DNA of 64,000 nt from Bacillus glycinifermentans (GCF_001042475.2 NZ_LECW02000021.1:156267-220266); one strand, 5' to 3'; positions 9,637 through 17,987 are shown, counted from the first letter of the stretch. Notes: generated by a model not told the origin, from the letters alone. Made by a program: numbers and translations.

Positions 9637-10221
9637 CTATTGCTTTTCTGTTTCGGTAGAGATGTCTCCCTCTAATATATATTGACCGCGGTATGGTTTT
9701 TTGACTTCCGGATACATTTTAATAAGACTTTGCATGAAGGTTGTCATATTCGGAATTTCAAGCCCGCTTTCTTTTTCAATTTCTTTTTGAAGTTCGGAGC
9801 TTTTGATCGCCGCATTGTGACGCTTCAACGTTTTAATCGCCGCTTCACGCAGTTTTGCAGCTTTTGAACCCGGACGTGCCGTCCCCCTTCTGCGCCGCGT
9901 TGTACCGTCTGGAATTCCGGCAGGCAGTGCGGAGGCTTGCGGAGAAGTCTGCTGCTGAGTTTTTTGAGATGTCTGCATTTGTTGCTGCTGATAGCTTTTC
10001 ATCTCCTGTGCAGCTAATTCAGCTAAAACAGGGAGCGATTCGGTTTTTCGCTCTGTGCGAAAATCTTTTTTTGTATCGTTATTAAAGCTGGATGGGCGAT
10101 CCAATTCACGCAGCTTTGCATATATATTGTCACGCTCAATTTGATACTCCCTAATGACCTTAACCTCAGCTTCATTTAGCTGCTCCAATCGTAAACGCAA
10201 TGCTTCCCTCTCGTTAAACAT
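9637..10221 (-). CDS. rok: Rok, repressor of comK and nucleoid-associated silencer
   Basis: Represses comK and AT-rich acquired genes. At 194 residues it shows the N-terminal oligomerisation helix (NEREALRLRLEQL), a Gln/Ser-rich linker (residues ~75-105), a basic TTRRRRGTARPGSK stretch, and the C-terminal winged helix (AAIKTLKRHNAAI to RGQYILEG). AGGAGG precedes the ATG. The upstream region has a good promoter overlapped by a palindrome, consistent with autoregulation. The window carries a second, shorter family member at 3745-4125. Confidence 0.92.
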   Translation of the reverse strand: MFNEREALRLRLEQLNEAEVKVIREYQIERDNIYAKLRELDRPSSFNNDTKKDFRTERKTESLPVLAELAAQEMKSYQQQQMQTSQKTQQQTSPQASALPAGIPDGTTRRRRGTARPGSKAAKLREAAIKTLKRHNAAIKSSELQKEIEKESGLEIPNMTTFMQSLIKMYPEVKKPYRGQYILEGDISTETEKQ

Positions 10222-10256
10222 ACCGTTTTTACCCTCCTATCAGAATAAATAACCCT

Positions 10257-10294
10257 CTAATAAAAATATTAGATTACCAAACTAATTTTATCAA
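10257..10294 (-). promoter_or_regulatory. rok promoter with overlapping palindrome
   Basis: Minus-strand -35 TTGATA (10289-10294), 17-base spacer, -10 TAATAT (10266-10271). A perfect palindrome CTAATA-AAAA-TATTAG (10257-10272) covers the -10 box, a likely operator. Confidence 0.55.
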
Positions 10295-10414
10295 TTATTT
10301 TTTCGTTTTTCTACTGTTGTTTCCCGTTAAGAAAATAGAACTAAATTTCTGTGAAGGTTGAATCCATGGGGTTTTTTGCAGTACATCGGCCTATCTCACC
10401 TCTTATGTCGAAAT

Positions 10415-10689
10415 ATGGTAAATGATGAAGAAACCTAGAAAATTACTTTTGAGATGAACATAATTAAGCAACTGAATATACCGATCCGCACGTACTGGAA
10501 AGTGTGAGAAAACAGTGATCTATAGGGCTTATAAATCCAGAATATTCTAAATTGGTTGACACTTCGTGTCGAAATGGCATACATGAATGGACAGGGGACG
10601 GGCAATATAACGCTTCATTAAAAACAGGTAATTAGACTCATTGAAATCAACTGAAAGAGGCTAATGATTCATTTGATAAGAGAGGCTGA
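10415..10689 (+). pseudogene. degraded protein-coding remnant, family unknown
   Basis: The 549-base gap between rok and ykuV has no intact gene, but the plus strand reads as a broken protein. Frame one from the ATG at 10415 gives MVNDEET-stop-KITFEMNIIKQLNIPIR...WKV-stop; a frame change near 10505-10519 continues as GLINPEYSKLVD...RNGIHEWTGDGQYNASLKTGN, then two stops, then NQLKEANDSFDKRG ending at 10689. The sensible amino-acid composition across the stops suggests a decayed gene. I cannot name the family. Confidence 0.45.
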
Positions 10690-10736
10690 ATGCGGAATTT
10701 TTTTTTGAAATTTTTTTCGGAAGCACCCGGATAAAT

Positions 10737-10766
10737 AAAAAACCCCAAAAAAAACGGGGTTTTTTT
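10737..10766. terminator. terminator downstream of ykuV
   Basis: AAAAAACCCC (10737-10746) pairs with GGGGTTTTTT (10756-10765); A-rich left and T-rich right arms make it usable from both sides, chiefly for the minus-strand ykuUV transcript. Confidence 0.8.
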
Positions 10767-10770
10767 ATTT

Positions 10771-11229
10771 TTATTCAGCAGCCTGCTCTGATTCGGCAAG
10801 AACACGGTTCACGCGTTTTTCGAGCATTTTCATTCCGCTGCCTCCCGCCTGGAAATGGCGAAGCTGTCCTGTTTTGTCAAACACATAATAAGCCGGCACA
10901 TATTCATTCTCAAACGCATCCGTTAATTTATGTTCGCTGTCGACAAATATCGGCTGTGTAATATCGTGTTCAGCGGCCACTTCTTTAATTTTATTGATAT
11001 CAAGGTCATCTTCGGAACGCGGCATATGCACGGCTACTACGTTTAATTTATCGCTGTAGCGGTCGCGGAATTCGTTGACCTGCGGCATCGCTTCTTTGCA
11101 TAAATGGCAGCTGATTGACCAGAAATGAATCAGCGTCGGCTTTTCGCCGATCAGCTCCTCTTTTGACACTTCTCCGTTAAACCATTCTGTTGCGCCAGTA
11201 AGCTCCGGCATAGGCTGACGTAATTTCAT
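10771..11229 (-). CDS. ykuV: YkuV, thioredoxin-like thiol-disulfide oxidoreductase
   Basis: Thioredoxin-fold protein of 152 residues with active site SCHLCKEAMP (CxxC) near residue 40 and no signal peptide, so cytoplasmic. The ATG at 11229 is chosen because GGAGG lies 7 bases upstream; an in-frame start at 11274 has no such site and would overlap the gap after ykuU. It follows peroxiredoxin ykuU by 87 bases on the same strand, and the pair probably works together in thiol redox control, as inferred for B. subtilis. Confidence 0.88.
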   Translation of the reverse strand: MKLRQPMPELTGATEWFNGEVSKEELIGEKPTLIHFWSISCHLCKEAMPQVNEFRDRYSDKLNVVAVHMPRSEDDLDINKIKEVAAEHDITQPIFVDSEHKLTDAFENEYVPAYYVFDKTGQLRHFQAGGSGMKMLEKRVNRVLAESEQAAE

Positions 11230-11316
11230 GTTTTTTCCTCCATTTTCATTTGTTCGATGAAAAAGGCCTAACAAATGTTAGACCTTTCCAATCCGATTCC
11301 ATTCCAGGAGACGGCA

Positions 11317-11859
11317 TTAAAGTGTTTTTTGGCCAGGCTTCCAGTTTGCCGGGCAAAGTCCGCCTGTCTGCAGCGCTTGAAGAACGCGCAATGTTTCGTC
11401 AACATCGCGGCCGATGTTGTTATGGAAAACCGTTTGATACTGCATTTCACCTTCAGGGTTGATGATGAACAGTCCGCGAAGAGCGACGCCTTCTTCTTCG
11501 ATAAGCACGCCGTACTCGCGGGACACTTCGTGATTTGTATCAGCTGCAAGCGGATATTTCAGCTGTCCAAGTCCGTTTTCCTTGCGGTCTGTGTTGATCC
11601 AGGCAAGGTGAGTGTGGATCGTGTCAGTTGATACACCGATCACTTCTGCATCAAGATCTTCGAACTCGTCATAGCGGTCGGACATTGCCGTAATTTCCGT
11701 CGGACATACGAAAGTAAAGTCCATTGGATAGAAGAAAAGGACAGTCCATTTGTCGTTTTTCATATTTTCCTCAAGGCTTACCTTTCCGAATTCCTTGTTA
11801 GGAAGCACTGCCTCCATCTCAAAGCGGGGCGCCTGTTTACCTACCATGCGTTCTGCCAT
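11317..11859 (-). CDS. ykuU: YkuU, 2-Cys peroxiredoxin (AhpC/TSA family)
   Basis: Peroxide reductase of 180 residues. The peroxidatic cysteine is Cys52 in FTFVCPTE; the resolving cysteine is in GGLCPANW near the C terminus, making a typical 2-Cys enzyme. It is co-directional with thioredoxin-like ykuV, a plausible reductant. Its leader starts at a consensus sigma-A promoter (11961-11989) and contains a long palindrome, and a Fur/PerR-like box lies upstream of the -35. In B. subtilis ykuT precedes this gene; here it is absent. Confidence 0.92.
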   Translation of the reverse strand: MAERMVGKQAPRFEMEAVLPNKEFGKVSLEENMKNDKWTVLFFYPMDFTFVCPTEITAMSDRYDEFEDLDAEVIGVSTDTIHTHLAWINTDRKENGLGQLKYPLAADTNHEVSREYGVLIEEEGVALRGLFIINPEGEMQYQTVFHNNIGRDVDETLRVLQALQTGGLCPANWKPGQKTL

Positions 11860-11908
11860 TTTATGTATCCCTCCAATGATATTTTTGGGTTCTGCTACCC
11901 ATATCCAA

Positions 11909-11937
11909 AATGAGAATGCAAATGATGCATTCTCATT
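11909..11937. promoter_or_regulatory. 12-bp-arm palindrome in ykuU leader
   Basis: AATGAGAATGCA (11909-11920), 5-base spacer, TGCATTCTCATT (11926-11937). It sits in the transcribed leader, roughly 17-45 bases after the predicted start point, so it may be an operator or an RNA hairpin. It is followed by no T-run. Confidence 0.5.
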
Positions 11938-11960
11938 TAGTTAATAACATCACATAATCA

Positions 11961-11989
11961 ATTATAGCGTCAACCGTTTTTTTAGTCAA
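11961..11989 (-). promoter_or_regulatory. sigma-A promoter of ykuUV
   Basis: Minus-strand TTGACT (11984-11989), 17-base spacer, TATAAT (11961-11966). TGATAATGAATTTAA at 11997-12011, just upstream of the -35, fits Fur and PerR box consensuses equally (11 of 14 informative positions each). Confidence 0.7.
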
Positions 11990-12049
11990 TTTTAATTGAT
12001 AATGAATTTAAATTAGCACCACAGGCTTCCCCATCTGCAAAAACAAGCT

Positions 12050-12076
12050 AAAACCGAAGCATGACACTTCGGTTTT
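12050..12076 (-). terminator. terminator of the dapH-ykuR-ykuS transcript
   Basis: AAAACCGAAG (12050-12059) pairs with CTTCGGTTTT (12067-12076), 7-base loop; on the minus strand followed by a T-rich stretch. Confidence 0.65.
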
Positions 12077-12084
12077 AACGTCTA

Positions 12085-12330
12085 TTAATGAAACTTCCGG
12101 TCAACCTGCTCACAGATCTCATCTGCGGTTAAGCCTGATGCCTGAATGACAGAAGCTCCGGTCATCGTGTCAGAAATTCCGAGCATATCGGAATCCAGGC
12201 CAGTTACAACACAGCAGTCACAGCCCCTTGCATCATCTTCCGTTTTCATTAATACAACATCATATCCTTTTTCCTTTAGTGCGGCTTCGACATCTGATAA
12301 AGATTGTTCAATTCCGATTTTTTTCGACAT
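12085..12330 (-). CDS. ykuS: YkuS, UPF0180 family protein
   Basis: Small cytoplasmic protein of 81 residues with the CDCCVVTGLDSDMLG cysteine-containing stretch typical of the UPF0180 family; no function is established. It follows ykuR by 65 bases on the same strand and ends just before a terminator, so it is probably the last gene of the dapH-ykuR-ykuS unit. Confidence 0.85.
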   Translation of the reverse strand: MSKKIGIEQSLSDVEAALKEKGYDVVLMKTEDDARGCDCCVVTGLDSDMLGISDTMTGASVIQASGLTADEICEQVDRKFH

Positions 12331-12395
12331 GAAGAAACACCTCCATCATCTAAGATGCCACCTTTGCCGCGATTTTATACCGGTCTTTAAAGGAT

Positions 12396-13520
12396 TTAAT
12401 CGGCCTGCTCGGATAAATATGCTGTCATGACGCGGACCGCCGTTTCGAGCGCTTCCTCTTTCGGCGTAAGCTTCGCATGATGAAGTCCGTACGGGGAATC
12501 GACGCCGAGCCAGAACATAAATCCGGGATATTTTTTCAGCATATAGCCAAAGTCTTCTCCCGTCATCGCTTCTTTTGCACGGACGACTTTGGCAAGCCCT
12601 TTTTCGGCTACAAAACGCATAAAGTCTTCGACTAAGTCGCCGGAATTGTAAACCTGATGATAGGCCGCCGGGTAGCTGACCTTTCCTCTGCAATGATAAG
12701 CTGTCTCCAAGCCTTTGACCATCGCTTCAATTCTTGTCTTCACCCGCTCCATCGATGAAGGCGACAGCGTTCTGATGGTGCCTTCAAGCTTCGCTTCCTG
12801 GGCGATGATGTTTTGAGCAGACCCTCCCCTGATTGTGCCGATCGTAATGACCGCGCTGTCAAGAGGATCGACGTTTCTGGCCACTATCGACTGCATCTGG
12901 GTGACCAGCGAGCTTGCCGCCACTACCATGTCTTCGGCAAGGTGCGGATATGCCGCATGCCCGCCTTTTCCTTCAAGCTCAATGACAAGCTCCGACGTAT
13001 TGGCAAAAAGGAGTCCGCTTTTTGTCGAAATCGTGCCGACCGGAAGCTCTGGTGCGATGTGCAGCGCGGTGATCATGCTCGGCTCCCATTTTTTGAAAAC
13101 GCCGCTCTCAAGCATCGGTTCGGCTCCCCCAGGACCTTCTTCCGCCGGCTGGAACAAAAACAGAAGATCCTGCTTGACGGGATGATGCACGAAATGATCG
13201 ATAAGCCCCAGCGCGATCGTCATATGAAAATCGTGGCCGCATGCGTGCATCCTGTCCTGATGGACGGAAGAAAAGGAATAGCCTGTTTCTTCGCGGATCG
13301 AAAGCCCGTCCATATCGGCTCTGTAAGCCAAAATCTTATCGGGTGCCGTACCCTTCACTTTAACAAACAGCCCTGTCCGCCACTTTTCGATCTCAAGCCT
13401 GTTCTCGGGATGCTTTTGTAAATGGTCGAGAATATAGCCCTGAGTTTTATATTCCTGGAATCCGAGCTCGGGAATTTGGTGCAGATCCCTTCGAATGGCT
13501 GTCAAATGCTCCAAGTTCAT
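12396..13520 (-). CDS. ykuR: YkuR, N-acetyldiaminopimelate deacetylase
   Basis: M20-family metallo-amidohydrolase that removes acetate from N-acetyl-LL-diaminopimelate in the acetyl branch of lysine and cell-wall diaminopimelate synthesis. Metal-site motifs are visible: [10 protein letters not shown] near residue 70 and [12 protein letters not shown] near residue 130; MTGEDFGYM near residue 320 is also family-typical. GGGAGG sets the ATG at 13520 (374 residues, the B. subtilis length) rather than 13568. It lies directly after dapH, which makes the acetylated substrate precursor. Confidence 0.93.
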   Translation of the reverse strand: MNLEHLTAIRRDLHQIPELGFQEYKTQGYILDHLQKHPENRLEIEKWRTGLFVKVKGTAPDKILAYRADMDGLSIREETGYSFSSVHQDRMHACGHDFHMTIALGLIDHFVHHPVKQDLLFLFQPAEEGPGGAEPMLESGVFKKWEPSMITALHIAPELPVGTISTKSGLLFANTSELVIELEGKGGHAAYPHLAEDMVVAASSLVTQMQSIVARNVDPLDSAVITIGTIRGGSAQNIIAQEAKLEGTIRTLSPSSMERVKTRIEAMVKGLETAYHCRGKVSYPAAYHQVYNSGDLVEDFMRFVAEKGLAKVVRAKEAMTGEDFGYMLKKYPGFMFWLGVDSPYGLHHAKLTPKEEALETAVRVMTAYLSEQAD

Positions 13521-13588
13521 CTTTTTAACCTCCCAGATATACGAAAAGGCGTGGATTGTTACATCCACGCACGCTTTGATGCCGCTTC

Positions 13589-14299
13589 TTACAGCTGACG
13601 CAATTCCTGTTTAATTTCCGTTTTGCCTTTCGTTTTTTCGTCGATGTCTTTGATTTTTTTCGCAGGCGTTCCTGCGACTACCGTGTAAGGCGCGACATCT
13701 TCGATTACGATGGCTCCAGCGGCTACGACCGCTCCTTTTCCGACTGTTACGCCTTCTAAAACGACGGCGTTAGCGCCGATGACAACATCGTCTTCAATCA
13801 CGACAGGCTTTGCTGAAGGCGGCTCGATAACGCCGGCAAGCACAGCTCCCGCTCCGATGTGGCAGTTTTCCCCAACCGTTGCACGTCCGCCGAGCACGGC
13901 GTTCATGTCGATCATCGTTCCCTCTCCGATGACAGAACCGATGTTGATGGACGCTCCCATCATAATTACGGCATTATCGCCGATTTCCACTTGATCTCGG
14001 ATAATGGCACCCGGTTCGATGCGCGCTTTGATGTTTTTCAAATCAAGTGTCGGAATGGCGGAATTGCGACGGTCGTTTTCGACGACATAGTCTGCGATTT
14101 TGCTTTTGTTCGCTTCAAGGGCCGCTTTGATTTCATCCCATTCTCCAAATACAACGCCGGTGTTTCCTGTAATAAAAGGCTGTGCCGAAGCGCCGAAGTC
14201 GATTCCTTCAAGATCGCCTTTTACATACACTTTGACAGGCGTTGATTTCTTACTATTTTGAATAAATGAAATAATTTCATTTGCATCCATCATTTTCAT
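13589..14299 (-). CDS. dapH: DapH, tetrahydrodipicolinate N-acetyltransferase
   Basis: Acetylates tetrahydrodipicolinate with acetyl-CoA to enter the acetyl branch of diaminopimelate synthesis. The 236 residues have an N-terminal alpha domain and, from about residue 90, left-handed beta-helix hexapeptide repeats ([45 protein letters not shown]). GGAGG lies 9 bases before the ATG. It forms an operon with ykuR; the transaminase of the branch, PatA, is encoded at 28855-30024. Confidence 0.94.
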   Translation of the reverse strand: MKMMDANEIISFIQNSKKSTPVKVYVKGDLEGIDFGASAQPFITGNTGVVFGEWDEIKAALEANKSKIADYVVENDRRNSAIPTLDLKNIKARIEPGAIIRDQVEIGDNAVIMMGASINIGSVIGEGTMIDMNAVLGGRATVGENCHIGAGAVLAGVIEPPSAKPVVIEDDVVIGANAVVLEGVTVGKGAVVAAGAIVIEDVAPYTVVAGTPAKKIKDIDEKTKGKTEIKQELRQL

Positions 14300-14360
14300 T
14301 ATGTACGTCCTCCTTCTCTTGTCTACCCCATTACTGTATCAAAGGTAAGATTTAAAGACA

Positions 14361-14406
14361 AGAAAAAAAAGAGCCTGTCGAAAAATCGGCTGTAACGGCG
14401 GCAGGC
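14361..14406 (-). terminator. terminator of ykuNOP
   Basis: Minus-strand hairpin GCCTGCCG...CGACAGGC (14372-14406) followed by TCTTTTTTTTCTTG; ends the flavodoxin operon before dapH. Confidence 0.7.
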
Positions 14407-14407
14407 G

Positions 14408-14860
14408 CTATTGTTTCACCCCTGCCTTCCCTGCAAAAGCCCTGCCGAATTCGAGCAGCATCGCTTCTTCCTCGCCTTCCGGATTCATCTCGATTTTGAC
14501 GGACGGGAGTGCGATCTCTCCCCCGAGCTCTGCGATTTTTTTCTCAAGAATGTCGACGGCGCCGCAAAAATGCTCATAGGACGTGTCACCCGAACCGAAA
14601 ACGGCAAATGTCCGGCCGCTGAAATCAAGGTCTTCCATTTCCTCATAAAGGTCCAAAAATTCGTCGGGAAGGTCTCCGTCTCCCCATGTGTATGCGCCTA
14701 ATACAATATGGCGGTAATCGTTGAACAGCGATGCATCAATATCCATCGCTTCATGACGGTCGACTTCGGCTCCGCCCTCCAAAAGGCCTTTTTCAATCAA
14801 GTCCGCCATCGCTTCGGTGTTTCCCGACATGCTGGCATAAACAAGCAAAACGTTTCCCAT
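14408..14860 (-). CDS. ykuP: YkuP, short-chain flavodoxin
   Basis: FMN-binding electron carrier of 150 residues, replacing ferredoxin under iron limitation. The phosphate loop SMSGNTEAMA (residues ~10-19) and isoalloxazine-binding loops around YTWGDGDLP (residues ~57-65) and FGSGDTSYEHFC (residues ~88-99) are present. It is the third gene of the Fur-regulated ykuN-ykuO-ykuP operon and resembles YkuN, its tandem paralogue. Confidence 0.93.
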   Translation of the reverse strand: MGNVLLVYASMSGNTEAMADLIEKGLLEGGAEVDRHEAMDIDASLFNDYRHIVLGAYTWGDGDLPDEFLDLYEEMEDLDFSGRTFAVFGSGDTSYEHFCGAVDILEKKIAELGGEIALPSVKIEMNPEGEEEAMLLEFGRAFAGKAGVKQ

Positions 14861-14879
14861 TCTGATTCCTCCAGATATA

Positions 14880-15773
14880 TTAGTGTGCGATTACAGGCTG
14901 TTCAAAAGGCTTGACACATTTGCATTCGTAAAGGCCGGCGCAAAAGAAATGCTCCTTTTGATTGGCCACTCCGAAACCGTGACCTTTGATCGTGTCGAAC
15001 CATTTCAGTTCCCGCTCGAAGAAATCGAGCTGATAGATTCTCGAATATTTGTTATGATCCTGTGCTGATGTTACATAAATGACGCCGTTGTTCTCTGATA
15101 CATCGAGAAAGGATTCTTCTTTTTCGACGATATCGGCACAGATCCGCTGTTCCGCGTTTGTATGGATGTTCAGAATTTCGACAGCGCCGCGTTTCCCTTT
15201 TTTTGATCCCATCGCGCAAACGAGCCATTCCCCGCCAAAAATAATCATGGAGGCCGTCATGCGGTCCGCTTCTTTTTTCACCATATAAACGGTCCCTTTT
15301 TCCAAATCGCAACCCCATATTCCGCCGTTTTCATGATGAATTTGCGTCCCGATGTACAGGCGGTTCCCATGAATGCACAGCGATCTGATAACGGGCGGAG
15401 CGGCCAAGTCCGAAAACGGCTTGATGATGTTCCAGGATGCGCCGAAATCATCTGACGTATAGATGCAATGCTTTCCGTGTGCACATACGAATCCGTCGCT
15501 CCTGCCCGTGATGGACCATATCGTTGCATTTGTCGGAAAGCTCGACATCGTCCACGTTTTTCCCTCATCAGCCGACCTGATGATGACCCCTGATTCTCCC
15601 GCTCCGAAAACATAGCGGCCGACATATGCGATCGAACAAATTTTACTTTTTAGCTGAAATAGCTTTTTCCAGCCTTGTTCACACGAGTAATGAAAGATAC
15701 CTTCCCGCTTTACGGCTACAAAATAACCTGAGCGCCTTGAAGAGGCGACCGCTGTTGCTCCTTTATGAAACAT
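14880..15773 (-). CDS. ykuO: YkuO, Asp-box beta-propeller-like protein
   Basis: Protein of 297 residues between two flavodoxins. It contains at least two BNR/Asp-box repeats (SADEGKTW and TSDDFGASW), so a sialidase-type beta-propeller is likely. No signal peptide or membrane segment is seen, so it is probably cytoplasmic. It overlaps ykuN by 11 bases and shares its Fur-controlled promoter, tying it to iron-starvation physiology; the molecular function is not known. Confidence 0.85.
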   Translation of the reverse strand: MFHKGATAVASSRRSGYFVAVKREGIFHYSCEQGWKKLFQLKSKICSIAYVGRYVFGAGESGVIIRSADEGKTWTMSSFPTNATIWSITGRSDGFVCAHGKHCIYTSDDFGASWNIIKPFSDLAAPPVIRSLCIHGNRLYIGTQIHHENGGIWGCDLEKGTVYMVKKEADRMTASMIIFGGEWLVCAMGSKKGKRGAVEILNIHTNAEQRICADIVEKEESFLDVSENNGVIYVTSAQDHNKYSRIYQLDFFERELKWFDTIKGHGFGVANQKEHFFCAGLYECKCVKPFEQPVIAH

Positions 15774-16239
15774 GGGACTCTAACCCGCTCTCGTGTTTCG
15801 CCCATCTGAGAAAGCTTAGCGCAAATTCTTTGCAGCATTCGATATCCTCGTCTGTTTCAGGCGCCAGCTCGATTTTGAGTGTTTCAGGAAAAAGGTCGGC
15901 CCCCGTCTTTTCCAGCATGCCGCAAAACGTGTTTACCGCCTCGCAGAACCGCGGATACGCATAATCCCCCGAACCGAAGCATGCCGCTTTTTTCCCTTTT
16001 AAAACGAGCGAGGAGACGTCTTCAAAAAACGGTTCCGCTTCATAAGGAAGATCCCCGTCGCCCCATGTATATGTGCCGATCAATATGTAGTCATATTCAG
16101 GCAGCAGATCGATGTCTGCGTCGTCTATCTCCAAATATGTGACATCAACGGAATGCTCGATCAATGTATCTCTTATGATCGATGCGATATCTTCGGTATT
16201 GCCAGACATGCTGGCAAACGCAATCAGCGCTTTCGCCAA
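15763..16239 (-). CDS. ykuN: YkuN, short-chain flavodoxin
   Basis: FMN-binding electron carrier (158 residues) with SMSGNTEDIA, TYTWGDGDLP and FGSGDYAYPRFC loops. The start is a TTG at 16239, set by GAGGTG 6 bases upstream and giving the B. subtilis length; the GTG at 16248 is part of that ribosome site. First gene of the operon; two Fur boxes flank the promoter, so it should be induced when iron is scarce. Confidence 0.92.
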   Translation of the reverse strand: MAKALIAFASMSGNTEDIASIIRDTLIEHSVDVTYLEIDDADIDLLPEYDYILIGTYTWGDGDLPYEAEPFFEDVSSLVLKGKKAACFGSGDYAYPRFCEAVNTFCGMLEKTGADLFPETLKIELAPETDEDIECCKEFALSFLRWAKHESGLESHVS

Positions 16240-16258
16240 CTGAATCACCTCGCGTAAT

Positions 16259-16310
16259 TGATAATGATTTTCATTATTATACAGATAACTTTAAATGATA
16301 ATGATTATCA
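16259..16310 (-). promoter_or_regulatory. ykuNOP promoter with two Fur boxes
   Basis: TGATAATGATTATCA at 16296-16310 is a perfect 7-1-7 Fur box; TGATAATGATTTTCA at 16259-16273 matches at 14 of 15. A minus-strand TATAAT at 16276-16281 lies between them, so one box covers the -35 region and the other the start point. Confidence 0.85.
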
Positions 16311-16330
16311 ATGTCAACAAAACATATAAA

Positions 16331-16366
16331 AAAGACAGCTTCCTTTTGGAAAACTGCCTTTTTGAC
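16331..16366 (-). terminator. terminator of ccpC
   Basis: Imperfect minus-strand hairpin with a GGCAGTTTTCC arm and GGAAGCTGTC arm, followed by TTTTTT. Confidence 0.5.
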
Positions 16367-16370
16367 CAGA

Positions 16371-17246
16371 TTACTCCTCCCTTGTACATGCTTTTACGAC
16401 CTCTAAAAAGGCCTGCACCTGTTTTAGCTGAAGCGCGGGTTCGTATCCCAGCAGCCATGTATCTCTGCCGATCGATTTTCCTTTCGCATCAAGCAGAGGA
16501 ATCTTATGAACATGGCTGCCGCTCCCGTGAAGCGTCACAGACGGGAGAATCGCATAGCCGATTCCGTGAAACGCCATCTGTTTGCACGTTTCAATCTGAT
16601 CGACGATGATCGTCTGTTTCGGAGACGTTTTGAATTTTTGATGCCACCAATGCTGGATTTCCTGATAGTAAGTGCTGTCGCTTTTAAATTGGATAAACGG
16701 ACGTTCAGTCTTTGTAATATCCTCGATATTCCTGATTTCCGTATCGACGAGGTACAATTCATCTCTCATCAAATAATGTTTTGGCCCTTTCCATTCGGGG
16801 TTTCCCCTGATAATTCCGATATGTACGTGATCCTCATAAAGGCTTTTCAGCATCTCGCTGCTCCAGCCGGTGACAAGTGAAATTTTTACGTTCGGATATT
16901 GTTTCACGTACGTCTTCAGGACGCTCGGCAGCCAATGCTGCCCGATGATTGAGGCCGCCGCCAGCTTAAGCGTGCCGTGAATTTCACCTTCAAGTTCATC
17001 GATGTCTTCCTTGACCCTTTCCTGCTCGACCGTCACATCTCTCGCAAACTGAATGATTTTCTCACCTGCCGATGTGACGGTAAGCCCCTTTTGCGATCTT
17101 AAAAATATTTTGGTGCCCCACGATTTCTCAATGGTCTGCAGCCGCTGGGACAGCGCCGGCTGTGAAACAAACAAGCGCTCTGCCGCTTTCCGCATATTTA
17201 ATTCCTCGGCTAAAACGACGAGCATGTGAAGCTCTTGAAGCTGCAT
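16371..17246 (-). CDS. ccpC: CcpC, LysR-type repressor of citrate-cycle genes
   Basis: LysR-family regulator (291 residues) that in B. subtilis senses citrate and represses citB and citZ. The N-terminal winged helix-turn-helix (NMRKAAERLFVSQPALSQRL, residues 17-36) is followed by the periplasmic-binding-like co-inducer domain from about residue 90. The ATG at 17246 is preferred to 17252 because GAGG stands 7 bases before it. An ATAA-N7-TTAT dyad at 17264-17278, the known CcpC-binding pattern, lies just upstream and suggests autoregulation. Confidence 0.93.
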   Translation of the reverse strand: MQLQELHMLVVLAEELNMRKAAERLFVSQPALSQRLQTIEKSWGTKIFLRSQKGLTVTSAGEKIIQFARDVTVEQERVKEDIDELEGEIHGTLKLAAASIIGQHWLPSVLKTYVKQYPNVKISLVTGWSSEMLKSLYEDHVHIGIIRGNPEWKGPKHYLMRDELYLVDTEIRNIEDITKTERPFIQFKSDSTYYQEIQHWWHQKFKTSPKQTIIVDQIETCKQMAFHGIGYAILPSVTLHGSGSHVHKIPLLDAKGKSIGRDTWLLGYEPALQLKQVQAFLEVVKACTREE

Positions 17247-17263
17247 AGGCATTCCTCATTCCA

Positions 17264-17278
17264 ATAAGTTTTCCTTAT
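17264..17278. promoter_or_regulatory. CcpC-type operator ATAA-N7-TTAT
   Basis: ATAAGTTTTCCTTAT, exact match to the CcpC dyad, 18 bases upstream of the ccpC start codon. Confidence 0.6.
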
Positions 17279-17378
17279 CAACTATTTTAATCACTATGTC
17301 ATTTGTTTATCAAGTTTTGACGGATGGCGTGACGGTGAGGGAAGGTTTTAGGGGACGTATGAAACCGCTGCAAATAAA

Positions 17379-17403
17379 AAATAGGCAGCTGCCGCGCCTA
17401 TTT
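17379..17403 (-). terminator. terminator of darB (ykuL)
   Basis: AAATAGGC (17379-17386) pairs with GCCTATTT (17396-17403); T-rich on the minus-strand exit side. Confidence 0.7.
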
Positions 17404-17841
17404 ATTCAATGTCCTGAGGTGTTTGTTTAATTGTTTTAATACGACCCGGCGCGTAAAAATGCCTTCAAACACCTGATCTTCATTTTCCACGCAGACAAAC
17501 GGATGGTTAATCACCATGCCGAAGCCTTTTAATATCGGGTCATTTATCTTTAACCGTGGAATATCCGCCAGCATGACATCTTCAACATGAAGCTGATCAA
17601 GCTTTTCAAATTCGATTCGTTCAAGTCCGAAAATCTTATCCATAATCATATTGGTACCGATCAATCCGTGCAGACGGAAGGAAGGGTCAAGTACAGGGAT
17701 TGCTGTATAACCGGTTTTGGTCAGGACGAGAAGAGCATGTTCCAGATTGTTTCCGATTTGGACGTGAGCGACTTTATCAGCATCGATCATGTAATGTCCA
17801 ACCGTCGTTTCAAGAAGTTCATCCGATTGCAAACTAATCAT
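17398..17841 (-). CDS. ykuL: DarB (YkuL), CBS-domain c-di-AMP receptor
   Basis: 147 residues forming two tandem CBS domains (about 10-70 and 80-145), with GYTAIPVLDPSFRLHGLIG and VCVENEDQVFEGIFTR segments. The B. subtilis homologue binds cyclic di-AMP and, when free, stimulates the stringent-response enzyme Rel and pyruvate carboxylase. The same length and locus as in B. subtilis support orthology. It is transcribed alone, ending at its own terminator. Confidence 0.9.
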   Translation of the reverse strand: MISLQSDELLETTVGHYMIDADKVAHVQIGNNLEHALLVLTKTGYTAIPVLDPSFRLHGLIGTNMIMDKIFGLERIEFEKLDQLHVEDVMLADIPRLKINDPILKGFGMVINHPFVCVENEDQVFEGIFTRRVVLKQLNKHLRTLNK

Positions 17842-17987
17842 GATTATTCGACTCCTTTGTAAGCGTTTATCATCAACGCATATATTCCCTATACTACAAT
17901 AATATAAACGTTATCAATATTTGTCGAAAAACTTTCCTGTTTTCAAAGGGCCGGCTTTGCCGTTTCTGCAGGTTTTGAAATAAAAAA

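Noticed and set aside
12813..13421. Plus-strand open frame of 202 codons opposite ykuR
   Set aside because: Antisense to the conserved M20 peptidase; composition is that of a reverse-complement shadow.
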